DNA from: Pseudomonas oryzihabitans
GTDB lineage: Bacteria > Pseudomonadota > Gammaproteobacteria > Pseudomonadales > Pseudomonadaceae
Assembly: GCF_006384975.1 (NCBI RefSeq)
Contig: NZ_CP021645.1
Location: 62,001-126,000 of the forward strand
Direction of reading: 5' to 3'
DNA: 64,000 bases
This document shows positions 24,801-36,800 of the stretch, one piece after another (within the stretch, counting starts at the first letter, position 1; every line of letters begins with the position of its first letter). Made by a program: the position numbers and the translations under genes. The notes beneath the pieces are model-generated. The model made no database searches, was not told where the DNA came from, and was given only the letters and a program-made list of their open reading frames with translations.

Positions 24801-27800
24801 CCAACCACGCGGTAGCGATCGGCGATACCCTCAGCATTCCGGTGACCACCAGCGGAACCGGCAATGGCATTGCCGTCACCGACCCCGATGGCGTGGCGCA
24901 AACGCAAGCCCTCGTCGTCGGCTTCGCTGGCTTGCCCGAAGGGGCGGCCTACGATGCCCAGAGTCGGCGCCTGACCTGGACGCCCGGCCCTGGCCAGATC
25001 GGCGATCACACGGTCACTGCCACGGTGTCCGATGGCCGCAGCCAGCGCAGTGAAACCTTTGTCCTGCGCGTAGTGGCCGATAATGCAACCAACGCGCCGA
25101 CCATCACCGTCACCACCACGCCAACTGCGCCCGCCGTGCCAGGCCAGAGCATCGTCGCCACGGTGCGCGCCGAGGCCTGGAGCGGCATCGCCAACCTGGT
25201 CGCCGAGCGGCTGAATGCCGAGAGCGGCGCCTGGGAAGCGGTGGCACTGGACGCCGCGGGCCGCTTGCGGCTGACGGCCACTCAGCCCGGCCTCATTGAC
25301 CTGCGGGTCATCGCCACCGACCGGGACGGCTTTGCCAGCACCCAGACGCACAGCATTCGCGTCAAGGACCCGGCCGACACCACAGCACCGCAACTGGGCT
25401 GGGGCGGGGTACTCACGGGTGCCGGTGCGAACGGCCAGCCACGCGTACTCACCAACCTGACGGCACTTACCGCCACCCTCGCCGAGACCCAACTCATGGG
25501 CTGGCGCCTGCAGCTCGCACCAGCCGGCAGCGATACCTGGCAAACCCTGGCCGAGGCGAGCAGCCGCGCCACCGCAGTGAACCAGGCCCTGTCCCTGACC
25601 ACGCTGGACCCACGTCTATTGCAGAACGGTGTCTACCAACTGCGCCTCAGCGCCTGGGACCTGGCCGGCCGGACCAGCGAAATCAGCGCCGCTATCATCG
25701 TGGATAGCGCGGCCAAGACCTTCGCCAGCCAGCTGGTCGCCGACGCGACCGTCACCCTGGGCGGGCACACCCTGGCGCTCGCTCGTGAGTGGAGCGGGGC
25801 GCTGCAAACCGCCACCCGCGACGGCGACTTCGGCAACTGGCGCCTGCCGTTGCTGGATACCCAGCTCACCAGTGACCAGCCGGCCACGCTGCCATCCGGT
25901 GCCACCGCGCCATGGCGCGAGGGCGCCCGTCTCTGGCTCAGCGTGCCGGCTAGCCTGGCCGACGTCCAGGCTGGCATAGCGCACCTGGCCTTTACGCTGG
26001 GCACCACACAAGAACGCCTGGGCAAAACACCGGACGCCCCCCAGGTCTGGCATCCGACCTTCAGCAATGATCAAGGCTGGCAATTGCAGGCCCATGGGCA
26101 GGCGGGAGCCATACGTCCCGATAGCCTCGTCCGCCTTGGCGACAACCTATACGACCAGGCCACCGGCCTGCCGTGGGTACCCGCCAGCTTTACCCTGATC
26201 GCGCCGGACGGCACCCGCTACACCCTGGATGCTCAGGGCCGTGTGGAGCGCCTGACCTTCACCGACGGCCAGGCGTGGCTCGTATCGGATGCCGGCATCG
26301 CGGCCGAGGGTGGTGATTCGGGCCAACGTCTCGACATCCAGCGCGACTCGGCTGGGCGCATCGCCCGCATCCTCCTGCCGGATGGCGGCGAGGGTCGTAC
26401 CGCTGTCGCCTACCGGTACGACGGTGAAGGGCGGCTCAACCTGGTCCGCCATCTCAGCGACGCCGGTCTGGGCACGCCCATCGCCTACGGCAGCACGGGT
26501 GAGCCTGTTAGTGGACCTTTGACCGCCAACCTAGGCGCCATCGTGAACTGGGGTACGGCCAACACCAACCAGTGGAGTGGCACCCTGGGCGAAGGCTTGG
26601 GCGCCACCCTGGCCTTCACCGTGCGCGAAAGCGAAATCGCCTCCACCGTCCACCTACCGGGCGGGCAGGGCGAGGTCATCCTGGCGCTGGAAAGCGCGCT
26701 TCCTGACAATGCGGCAATCGAAGTCAGCGGCGCCCAGATCATCGGCACCGCCACCGTGAACGGCAAAGTCACCCGCTTGCTGCGCGTGACCGAGGCCGGT
26801 GTCAAACTCATCCGCGTCAGCGGCACAGGCGAGGCTCAGCTGCGCCTGAGCCTGGCTGGCGACCTCAACCGCGACGGCCGGGTCGATGGCGCCGACAGCG
26901 TCCTCTGGGACCAACTGCGCCAAGACGACAATGCCGCGGGTGACCTGACCGGCGATGGCCTGGTCAATACCGCTGACCGCCAGGTGCTCTATGCCAACAG
27001 CGGCTTCGCCGCCAACCATGCACCGGTCGCGCAGGCGCAACCCGCCGCGCTCAAGACCCACACCGACCTCGCTTTGCGAGCGGCCCTCGCCAGCATCGCC
27101 GAGGACCTGGAAGGCGACACCGTCTTCTGGCGCGTACTGGGCAGTACCCATGGCACAGCCAGCCTCGATGCAGACGGCATGACGCTGCGCTTCACCCCCG
27201 AAGCCGGCTACAGCGGCGCAGCCGTCATCCGCTTGCAGGCCGACGATGGCTTCGCAGCGGGCGCGCCAATCGAGCTTAAAGTGAACGTCAGTGGCGCCAA
27301 GCTGCTGCAGATCAACATCGAGCGGCTGGCTTCTCTATATCAGGGCACCGCGCGACAACTAGAGGTCACCGGTGACTTCGAAGATGAGCGAGGTGTTACG
27401 CTCACGACGGGCTATCTCGATTATGTGTCCACGGATGGCAACGTGGTCGAGGTGCTCGCGGACGGCATTCTGCGTGGCAAGTCCGAAGGCACGGCGACCG
27501 TTAAGGTCAGCGCCCACGGCCTGGAAGCCGTGAACGCCATCACCGTCAACAGGGAGGGCGTGAACCATATGGTTGACGCCTATGACAACGAGCTGGATCT
27601 GTTCCCGCCGTTCTTCAATCTCGCCGCCGAGGTGGGCCGGCGCCAGATCGACGTGCATGCCTTTGCTCGCAACGGGATGGGGGTGGACCTCCATACGGCG
27701 GCCGGCACCCAGTATTACGTCAGCGACCCCGCCGTCGTGGAAGTGACCGCCGATGGCCTGGTCATCGCCAAAGCGCCGGGGCAGGCCGTCATCACGGTCG

Positions 27801-30800
27801 TCCATGAAGGCAAGCAAGGGCTCATGCGGGTCAACGTGACGCCCTTGCGTACCGGTGCCGTGGAAGTCCTCGCCAGCGAAGGCATCTCCCTGTCGGATCA
27901 GGTCGGCAACATCCTGAGCATCGCGCCCGGCAGCCTATCCGCCGACACCACCGCTTCCATCCAGAGCATCGCGCTGGACAGCCTGGCGACGCCGTTGCCG
28001 ATGCCGGGCGTGCTACAGACGCTGGCCGCGGTCGAGATCGATCTACGTGGCGCCATGGCCAGCGTGCCCATGCAGTTGGCACTGGAGATCGATAACCCAA
28101 TCGATGCGACCACAGGGCTTCCCACCCGCTACGAGGTGGGTACCGAGGTCTACTTCCTGCGCGAAGGCACCATCACGCTGGCCGATGGCTCCATCAAACC
28201 CACCTGGTGGATCGTGGACAATGGCGTGATCGGCAGCGATGGCAAGGCCTACACCGCCAGTCCGCCCTATGAAGGCATGACCGTCGGCGGCAAGATGATC
28301 GTCGCCGTGGGGTCTAAAGGTATTGATTTCAATGAAAAAACCGGTGCCCTACGCCTGCAGGCAAGAGGCGTAGACTTCAACGCCTTCTTCTCCGAAATTG
28401 GTCATATCGCCATGATGACCATGCCCCTGGGGGCACCTCTTGGTGCTCTGGGTATTCTGGCGTCGGCACCGCAGTTCCTGACCTCCATCTCCTACAGCCT
28501 GGCCGGCACCTATCAGGCGAATATCCCAACGGATGCCTTGAACGATGCAAACCAGACGGTGGAATTCCCGACGCCTCCGAGTTTCAGCGCGAACGACGTT
28601 ACCCCACGCATCAGTTCGGCCATCTACGATCCGCAAACTCGGGAACTCGTCCTTACCGGCGCTAACCTTTACCCCGCCCAAGGCGGTGGCGGCTTCGACT
28701 TCCGTCTCTGGCTGCAACCGCTCGGTAATCAGCTCACCGAGCCGACGCGGTCGGTGGATCGTGGCCTGACCTGGCAATCGTTCCATGTCACCCCGTCGGG
28801 CAACCAGATCCGTTTCACGGTTCCGGAGCACCTCGCACTGTCTCAGCATCTGATCCATATCGAACGCACGACGCGCGTACCCAATGCGCAAGGCATCGAG
28901 GGGACCGGACCGAAGGTCGAAAGCCTACCGGTCCGCGTCTGGAGCGACCCGAGCCGCGATACCTTCATTACCGGTGCCAATAGCATCAGCGTATTCCGTG
29001 GCACCGGTGCTGCCACCCAGACCAATAGTGCGCCGATCGCCCTGCAGTACCAGATTACCCGTGATGAGCGCGGCCAGCCGCTAGATATCGCCCGTTCGGC
29101 GTCCGACAACGTCGCCTTCAGTACTGACGGCGCCTTGGTTTTCGTCGCTGGGGGAGACATCACCAACGGCAGCACTGTGAAAATCTACGTGGTAGATACC
29201 TTTACCCGCGATATCGCCTTCACGCTCGAGCTGAACAATAACGTGCGTGGACGAATCAGCCAGATGGTAAGCAACGACGGTTGGCTCTACGTAGCCCTGG
29301 CGTCGAACCGCTATGGTTCAGGTGGTCTGGTCCGGATCAACATCGACCCGACCAGCGCCAGTTTCCTCAAGCAGCAACAGAGCATCAATCCGACCGGGCT
29401 GTCAGCGGCGGGCTATCGCGGCATTGCGATAAACGCCTCTTCCTACCTGGGTGCTACCACCGAGTCCGGTGGGGTCCGCATCTTCGACCTCAACCAGATT
29501 CCAGCGAGCGACACCTCCTTCGCTAGGGCCGATTTTGGCGCCGTGGTCGACATCAACCTCAATGATGTCCGTACTACTGGCAACAATGTGCGCAGGGGAG
29601 GCATTGTAACGTTCATCGCCGCGGGCGATTCCCCGGGCGAGTTCCTGGCGTCCGATCCGCGCTCTTACTCCAAGGGCTTGGTGAAGATCATCGTCAAGAC
29701 CGATGTGTTCGGTCGCATTGGTGATACGGCGGAAAACGTCGAAGTGATCTCGATGACGGGGGCGACTGAATTTACTGCTGCCTACAAGAAGTTCCGCCAG
29801 AACATCCTGACCAGTGCCGACATCGTGGTGGTCAACTACCAAGGGGAGGAGTATGCGCTGGTAGGCGACGACAACTGGTATTTCACCGACTCGGTAATGA
29901 CCGAGCCCGGCGAGCTGCCGCGCTATCAGATCGGGGGCAAGATCGGTGTGATCAAGAATCCCTTCGGCGAAGGCGGCCAGCCGGCGGAATACCTGGGGGC
30001 CACCTCACCGATACCAGGCAGTGCTATCCAACGCCTTGGCCTGGCCGCAGATGGAACCCTGTATGCCTCTGTGTGGAACCATACGCCGAACTACGACATC
30101 TTCGCGCCCAGCAGCCACTCGCTGTTCACCTGGAACGCCGCAGCCTTGGTGCAGGCAGCCATCCAAGCCAACACGCCGGCCCATAAGGCCCAGGTCCAGG
30201 CAGCTGGGCGCCTGGTCGGTAGCTTGCCCATCGATCGTAATATCCCCGTGCGTGGCGCCGGAGGCGACGGCTTTGGATCTCAGATTCCCGAAGTCACGGC
30301 CTCGCGTTACGACCAGATCGCTACGGGCCAGAACTTCAACTGGATGTGGGGGCTGTCGTCGTTCGTGCCGCGTGGCGCCTCTATCGAGCTCACCGATACC
30401 AGGGTGCCGGTGCCGCAGCTGGAAATGGTGGTGGCCGAACCACCTTTGATTCAGCTCAAAAGCACCTGGAGCAATCCAGAAGACGGCATGGTGGTGACGC
30501 TGCTCAAGAAGGGGTTCGATACCCTGTTCACCGGCGGCTACCTCGAGCGCTACGAGGCGCGCCTGCAGAAGTACAACAGCGGTGAGATCAGCTACAACGA
30601 GTTCACCCGCAGCAATTTCACCGATGTCATGGCGACCGCCTACGCCAGCAAGATCCAATTCAGCTCAGGCGGTGTCGCGGTGCAGGCCTCCAGTGCGGCC
30701 AAGGGATGGTTGACCAAGTTCCTGGGTGGGGCCGTTGGCGCCGCTTCGGCGGGCATGGCGGCAGAAACCTTGATCCAATCCGGCCTGAACAACATCTACG

Positions 30801-33800
30801 CGATCACCAATGGCAAGGATGGACAAAAGGATATCGATATGGAGAAGGTGCTGTTGACCGGCGTCGTCGCCGGCGGCATCGGCGGAACACTGTCCGTGGC
30901 GCCTGAAGTCGCCTCCAGCTTCTTCAGCAAACTCGGCGAATTCATCGGCCTGGGGCTGAAGAAGAACAAGGCGATCGAAGGTGCAGCGACGCTCGATAAC
31001 GCGCTATCGATCCAGTTACTGACGCCGCAAGGCAAAACCACCTCGGCGGCCATCACCGACCCCGGCGTCATCCGCATCGGCAGCAAGACGGAGGTCCGCA
31101 TCGGTAATGACGTGGTCTTCACCACCCCGGCCGAAAAATCCATGAGCCTTTCCCAGGCGGCCGAGTGGTACCGCGAGCAGGCGGCGGCCATCGCCAAGGT
31201 CCTCGCCCGCTCCGATCTGCCGGCGGACCTGAAGATGCTGCAAGCCTACAAGCTACGGGAAGCTCAGCAGCAGGGGGCCATGAATGCCTTGATCGATCCG
31301 AGTATCGCAGCGGAGTTCGCCAATCGCTTCCGGCTCGAACCGTTGCAGAAAATGGTCCAGGACGCGATCAACGACTTGAAGCTATCGGGCAAAGCACTGT
31401 TCGAGGCCATTGCCGCCAAGCTATCCAAGGTCGATGAGGATATTCGCTACCCGTCGCAGGCGGGCGGATGTTTCATCAAGGGGACACGCGTCCATACAAA
31501 AGAGGGGCTCAAGCCGATCGAGGAGATCAAGGTCGGCGACTGGGTGCTCTCCAGTCCTGAGGATGGTAGTGGCAGCCCTGAGTACAAGCGGGTAGTCAGG
31601 ACTTTCGAGCATGATCCTCAACCTGTTTTCAATATCAGCATTCATCCTGAGGGATGGAAACCTTCGGATCGCTTCTATTTCATCGCGGCAACCGGAAACC
31701 ATCCGTTCTGGGTAGAGGGTGTTGGCTGGACACGAGCCGATGCGCTCCAGCGTCAACAGTGGCTGCGCCTAAGCGACGGCGGTCGGGCTTTCGTCGGTGG
31801 GGTACAGCCGGTATACCGAACGGATAAGGAGGGTATTGGCTGGATTACGGAGACAGCTAGCATTAGGGGCCGTGGCGAAGCTTTCGATTACGCCAATTAC
31901 TCAATTATCGAAGAGTCTGAACAGAAGAAGTACGCCTATCTGCCTGAGGAAATATTTACAGCCAATGATCCCTGTCTGCGAGTAAATGTATATAACATTG
32001 AGGTTGAGGATTTTCACACCTATTACGTCGGTGCCAAAGGGTTTTGGGTTCACAACGAGAATTGCGAGGGGGTGCGACTTGCTAATAGTGAAGGCGTCGC
32101 CCCAATCTTCGAAACTCCTCGCTACGAGAGCGGTGCCACGCTGGATGGCATCATTAAGAGCATTCTTGAAAAGGGCGAGATTCCTAATGGATTCGTTGTC
32201 GTGCGATCACCGAGCAGCGGTATGCGTCCCCAGTACCAGGAGGTGGTGGATAACATCACAATCGATATTCCGAAGAAATATTTACAGCCGTGGCTACAGT
32301 TTGAAGATGAGGTAATTGGGCGGATCGTCGATGCTGAGGGGTTTAGGCAGGAGTACGCTGTTCTCTTCCAGAAAACCTCTGACATGACGGCGGGGCAGAA
32401 AAACTACCTACGCGTGGAAGGCCGTGAGGTAGTAGGCGATACCAATATTTTCGTCGACCGCAAACTGACAATGGGTAAGTTCTTCGAAACTGATAATAAA
32501 GGTGTTCAAGCCGGAATATACATTGATAGAGATGCTCATAGTGAGGCTCAGTCGGCATTGGAGCTGCTTTGGCGTGTGACATTGGCGCTTGAGCACAACC
32601 CGAACACAAAATGGCGCTTCGAAATGCCTGCGCTCAAATCCAGTCTGGGCGGGGAGGATGACGCATTGCCGCGTGCAGCTGGCCGCCAAGTTGAGGCGCT
32701 CTTTGAGGCCATTCGGCTAGGTAAAGTGGATTTCACTACCTTTCAGAGAGTCATTGACCCAAATACTGGCGATGTGGTTGTCGAGATTTCTAAAAGGGCA
32801 GAACTTGCGGGGCGAATCGAGCGGATCAAGGCAATGTTGACCGGGGATGATCCACGGATCGAGTTGCGTTTCGTCGAACAACTTAGACCAGAGAACCAGA
32901 ACGTCAACTACGAAGGCAGCGGTATCGGCGTCAGTCCGCTTCAATTGGCGGATATCGAGCGGGTATACGCTCAGGCCCGGCAGTACTGGCTCGATGCGGG
33001 GGCAGCGCCATCGCTTCTGGAAGGGGTGGAGCTCGCCATTACCGATCTGGCCGATGGCTTGGCGGGCTTTACCCAGGGTAAGAAAATCGCCCTGGACGTC
33101 ACGGGCGCCGGCTGGGGCTGGTTCGTGGACACCAGCGCGGGTGATAACGGCGAGTATGTGGCCACTACCCAGGATCAGGTATTCAGGGCGCCCGAAGGTA
33201 GCCCTGCGGCTGGCAAGATCGATCTGCTCACCGTGCTGATCCACGAGCTGGGCCACGTCGTTGGCTTGCCTTCCGTGGTGAGCGATGCCGGCGTGATGGG
33301 GCAATACCTTTCCCCGGGCATGCGCAGGCTGCCCAGCGCCTTTGACGTTGCCGCCCTGCGGGACACCCAATCCTTCGTCCAGCAAGGCATGAGCTACGTT
33401 ACCATAGGCGCCGCCGATGATACGGGCGCCGTACCTGCGCGTGCCTATAACCAGGCGGCGCAGCAGACCGACCTGGACGGCCTCTCGGCCTTCGATGCCT
33501 CGGCCTGGACCCTAGCCGGCGCTGCCAGCTCAGAGGGGAATGTCATCCAGCTGCGCGAAACCACTCAAGCGCAATCCAGTGCGCGGCAACGTTTCGTCGT
33601 CGGTGCCAACGACCGCTTCCTGTCCTTCACGGTCGCTTCTGCACTGTTACAGGATGGGGGACCGCAGGACGCCTTCGAAGTCGCACTCATCGACGCCACT
33701 ACCGGCCTATCGTTGCTGAAAGGCTCCGGCCTTACCCGCTCCGACGCCTTCCTCAACCTCCAGGCCGACGGCAGCGAGTACAGGGCCTCGGGTATCACCA

Positions 33801-36800
33801 CCATCCGTAATGCCGACGGCAGCCGGAGGGTGTTGGTGGACCTGTCCGGCATCGCCGCAGGCACCGTGGTGAACCTCTCCTACGACCTGATCGGCTTCGG
33901 GCGCGGTGCGGCCGCTACCAGCAGCCAGGTCACGGTGCGGGATCTGCGCCTGGGTATGCCCCAAGAGGCCCGCGACGATGTTGTGGCCACCGCTGAAGAC
34001 ACCCCGTTGGACATCGACGTGATCGCTAACGACCTCGGTGCCGACCAGGTGGGCGTGCAGCCAGTGGTCGTTACCGGCCCCGCCCATGGCACCCTAGAGC
34101 TAACGATCGAAGGTCGCCTGCGCTATGTGCCGGCCGCCAACTGGTCAGGCGAGGACAGCTTCACCTACCGGCTCAGCGATGGCCGGCTGGAATCCAACTT
34201 GGCCACCGTGACGCTCACCGTTACCCCGGTGAACGACGCGCCGGTAGCGACCGATGCCCGCTTCACCCTGGAGGAGGACAGCACCTTTGCCCTCGACCTG
34301 CTGGCCCTGGCCAGCGATATCGAAGGCGATGCCCTCAGTGTCGAAATCCTATCCGGGCCGCAGCACGGCCAGTTGTCGCTGAACGCCGATGGCAGCTTCA
34401 CCTACACGCCAGACGCTAACTGGAACGGCACTGATGGCTTCACCTACCGGGTAACCGATGGCCCGCTGGCCTCCGCGCCAGCGAGCATCACCCTGAGCGT
34501 GACGCCGGTGAACGACGCGCCGGTAACCGGTGATGCCCGCTTCACCCTGGAGGAGGACGGCGCTCTTGCCCTCGACCTGCTGGCCTTGGCCAGCGATATC
34601 GAAGGCGATGCCCTCAGCGTCGAAATCCTGTCCGGCCCGCAGCATGGCCAGTTGGCGCTGAACGCCGATGGCAGCTTCATCTACACGCCAGATGCCAACT
34701 GGAACGGCACCGATGGCTTCACGTATCGGGTAACCGATGGCTCGCTGGCTTCCGCGCCGGCTAGCGTCGCCCTGAACGTGACGCCGGTAAACGATGCGCC
34801 TGTGACCGGTGATGCCCGTTTTACCCTGGAGGAGGACGGCGTCCTTGCCCTCGACCTGCTGGCCCTGGCGAGCGATATCGAAGGTGATGCCCTCACCGTC
34901 GAAATCCTGTCTGGTCCTCAGCATGGGCAGTTGTCGCTGAACGCCGATGGCGGTTTCACCTACACCCCGGACGCCAACTGGAACGGAACCGATGGCTTCA
35001 CGTATCGGGTAACCGATGGTTCGCTGGCTTCTACCCCGGCCAGCGTCACCCTGAACGTGACGCCGGTGAACGACGCTCCGGTAACCACTGATGCCCGCTT
35101 CACCTTGGAGGAGGACGGCACCCTTGCCCTCGACTTGCTGGCCCTGGCCAGCGATCTCGAAGGCGATGCCCTTACCGTCGAAATCCTGTCCGGGCCGCAG
35201 CATGGCCAGTTGGCGTTGAACGCCAATGGCCGCTTCACCTACACCCCGAACGCTAACTGGAACGGCACCGATGGCTTCACGTATCGGGTAACCGATGGTT
35301 CGCTGGCTTCCGCGCCGGCCAGCGTCACCCTGAACGTGACGCCGGTAAACGATGCGCCTGTGACCGGTGACGCTCGCTTCACCCTGGAGGAGGACAGCAC
35401 CCTTGCCCTCGACCTGCTGGCCCTGGCCAGCGACATCGAAGGCGATGCCCTCACCGTCGAAATCCTGTCCGGCCCGCAGCATGGGCAGTTGTCGCTGAAC
35501 GCCGACGGCGGTTTCACCTACACCCCGGACGCCAACTGGAACGGTACCGATGGCTTCACGTATCGGGTAACCGATGGCTCGCTGGCTTCCGCACCGGCCA
35601 GCGTCACCCTGAACGTGATGCCGGTGAACGACGCGCCTCAGGTGACGGACTTCGAGGTGACCCTGGATGAGGACGCCACCGTAACCCTGGACCTGTTGCA
35701 GGGCGCCCGGGACGTGGAGGGCGACGTACTCGGCATCCGGGTGCTCAGCGGGCCGCGACACGGCCGCTTGGAGCTGGGCGCGGATGGCAGCTTCCTCTAC
35801 ATCCCCGAGGCGAATTTCCATGGCGAAGACCGCTTCACCTACCGCGCCAACGATGGCCAGGCAGACTCCGCAACGGCCGAGGTACGTATAGTAGTAGTAC
35901 CGGTGAACGACGCCCCGGTGGTCAGCCCCTTGGCCGCGACCTTGCTGGAGGATGGCCGGCTCGTGCTCGACCTGCTGGCGCAGGCCCGGGATGTGGATGG
36001 CGACTCGCTCACGGTCAGCGCTCTACAACCGAGCCATGGCCAACTGACCCGCAATGCGGACGGCACCTGGACGTACACGCCGGCGGCCGACTACCACGGC
36101 GAAGATGCCTTCACCTTCCAGGTTAGCGACGGTCAAGCCAGTGTGGCGGGCGTGGTACGCCTGACGATCACCGCGGTCAACGATGCGCCGGTGGCGCTCG
36201 ACGACTACGCCACCCTGAACGAAGACGCCAGCATCACCCTCTGGCCCATGAGCAACGACCGCGACGTAGAGGGCGACCGCCTGCAGCTGCAACTGCTGGA
36301 GGGGCCAGCCCATGGCCGATTGGTGCGCAATGCTGACGGCAGCCTGACCTACACCCCGGTGGCTGACTGGAGTGGCGAGGATCGCTTCACCTACCGGCTG
36401 AGCGATGGCCAGGCCGAGTCCGGCGTGGCCACGGTGCGGCTGGTGGTGACCCCGTTAGCCGATGCACCGAGCCTGGTGCTGAGCGATCCGCAACGGCAGA
36501 CCCGCGAGGTGTTCCGTACTGGCTGGGAATCGGTGGCCAATCGCAGCGTCACCTCCACCCTGGTCAAGGCCCGTGAACTGGAAGGCTGGACGTTGATCAC
36601 CCACCCGGATTCAAGCTGGGGTGGCAACAACGGCTTCGAGATCTGGAGCAACGGTGACTGGATGATGGATGCCCGGTACAGGCTGCGCCCGGTCAATGCG
36701 ATGGCGGGTAATGGTCAAAATTGGCTGGAGTTGAACGATTCCGCCGCGGTGATGCACCAGACCCTTGGTATCGAGCGCAGTGTGCAGACGGTTGCGGGCG

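Noticed and set aside
34220..35614. Regular repeats considered as a CRISPR array
   Set aside because: The unit is 279 bases with no spacers, lies in a coding frame, and encodes a known type of adhesin repeat; no cas gene is near.
34349..35821. Long minus-strand frame (490 codons) opposite the tandem repeats
   Set aside because: It is the mirror of the near-identical 279-bp repeats in a GC-rich gene; its translation repeats with the same period and shows no independent start signal or family likeness.
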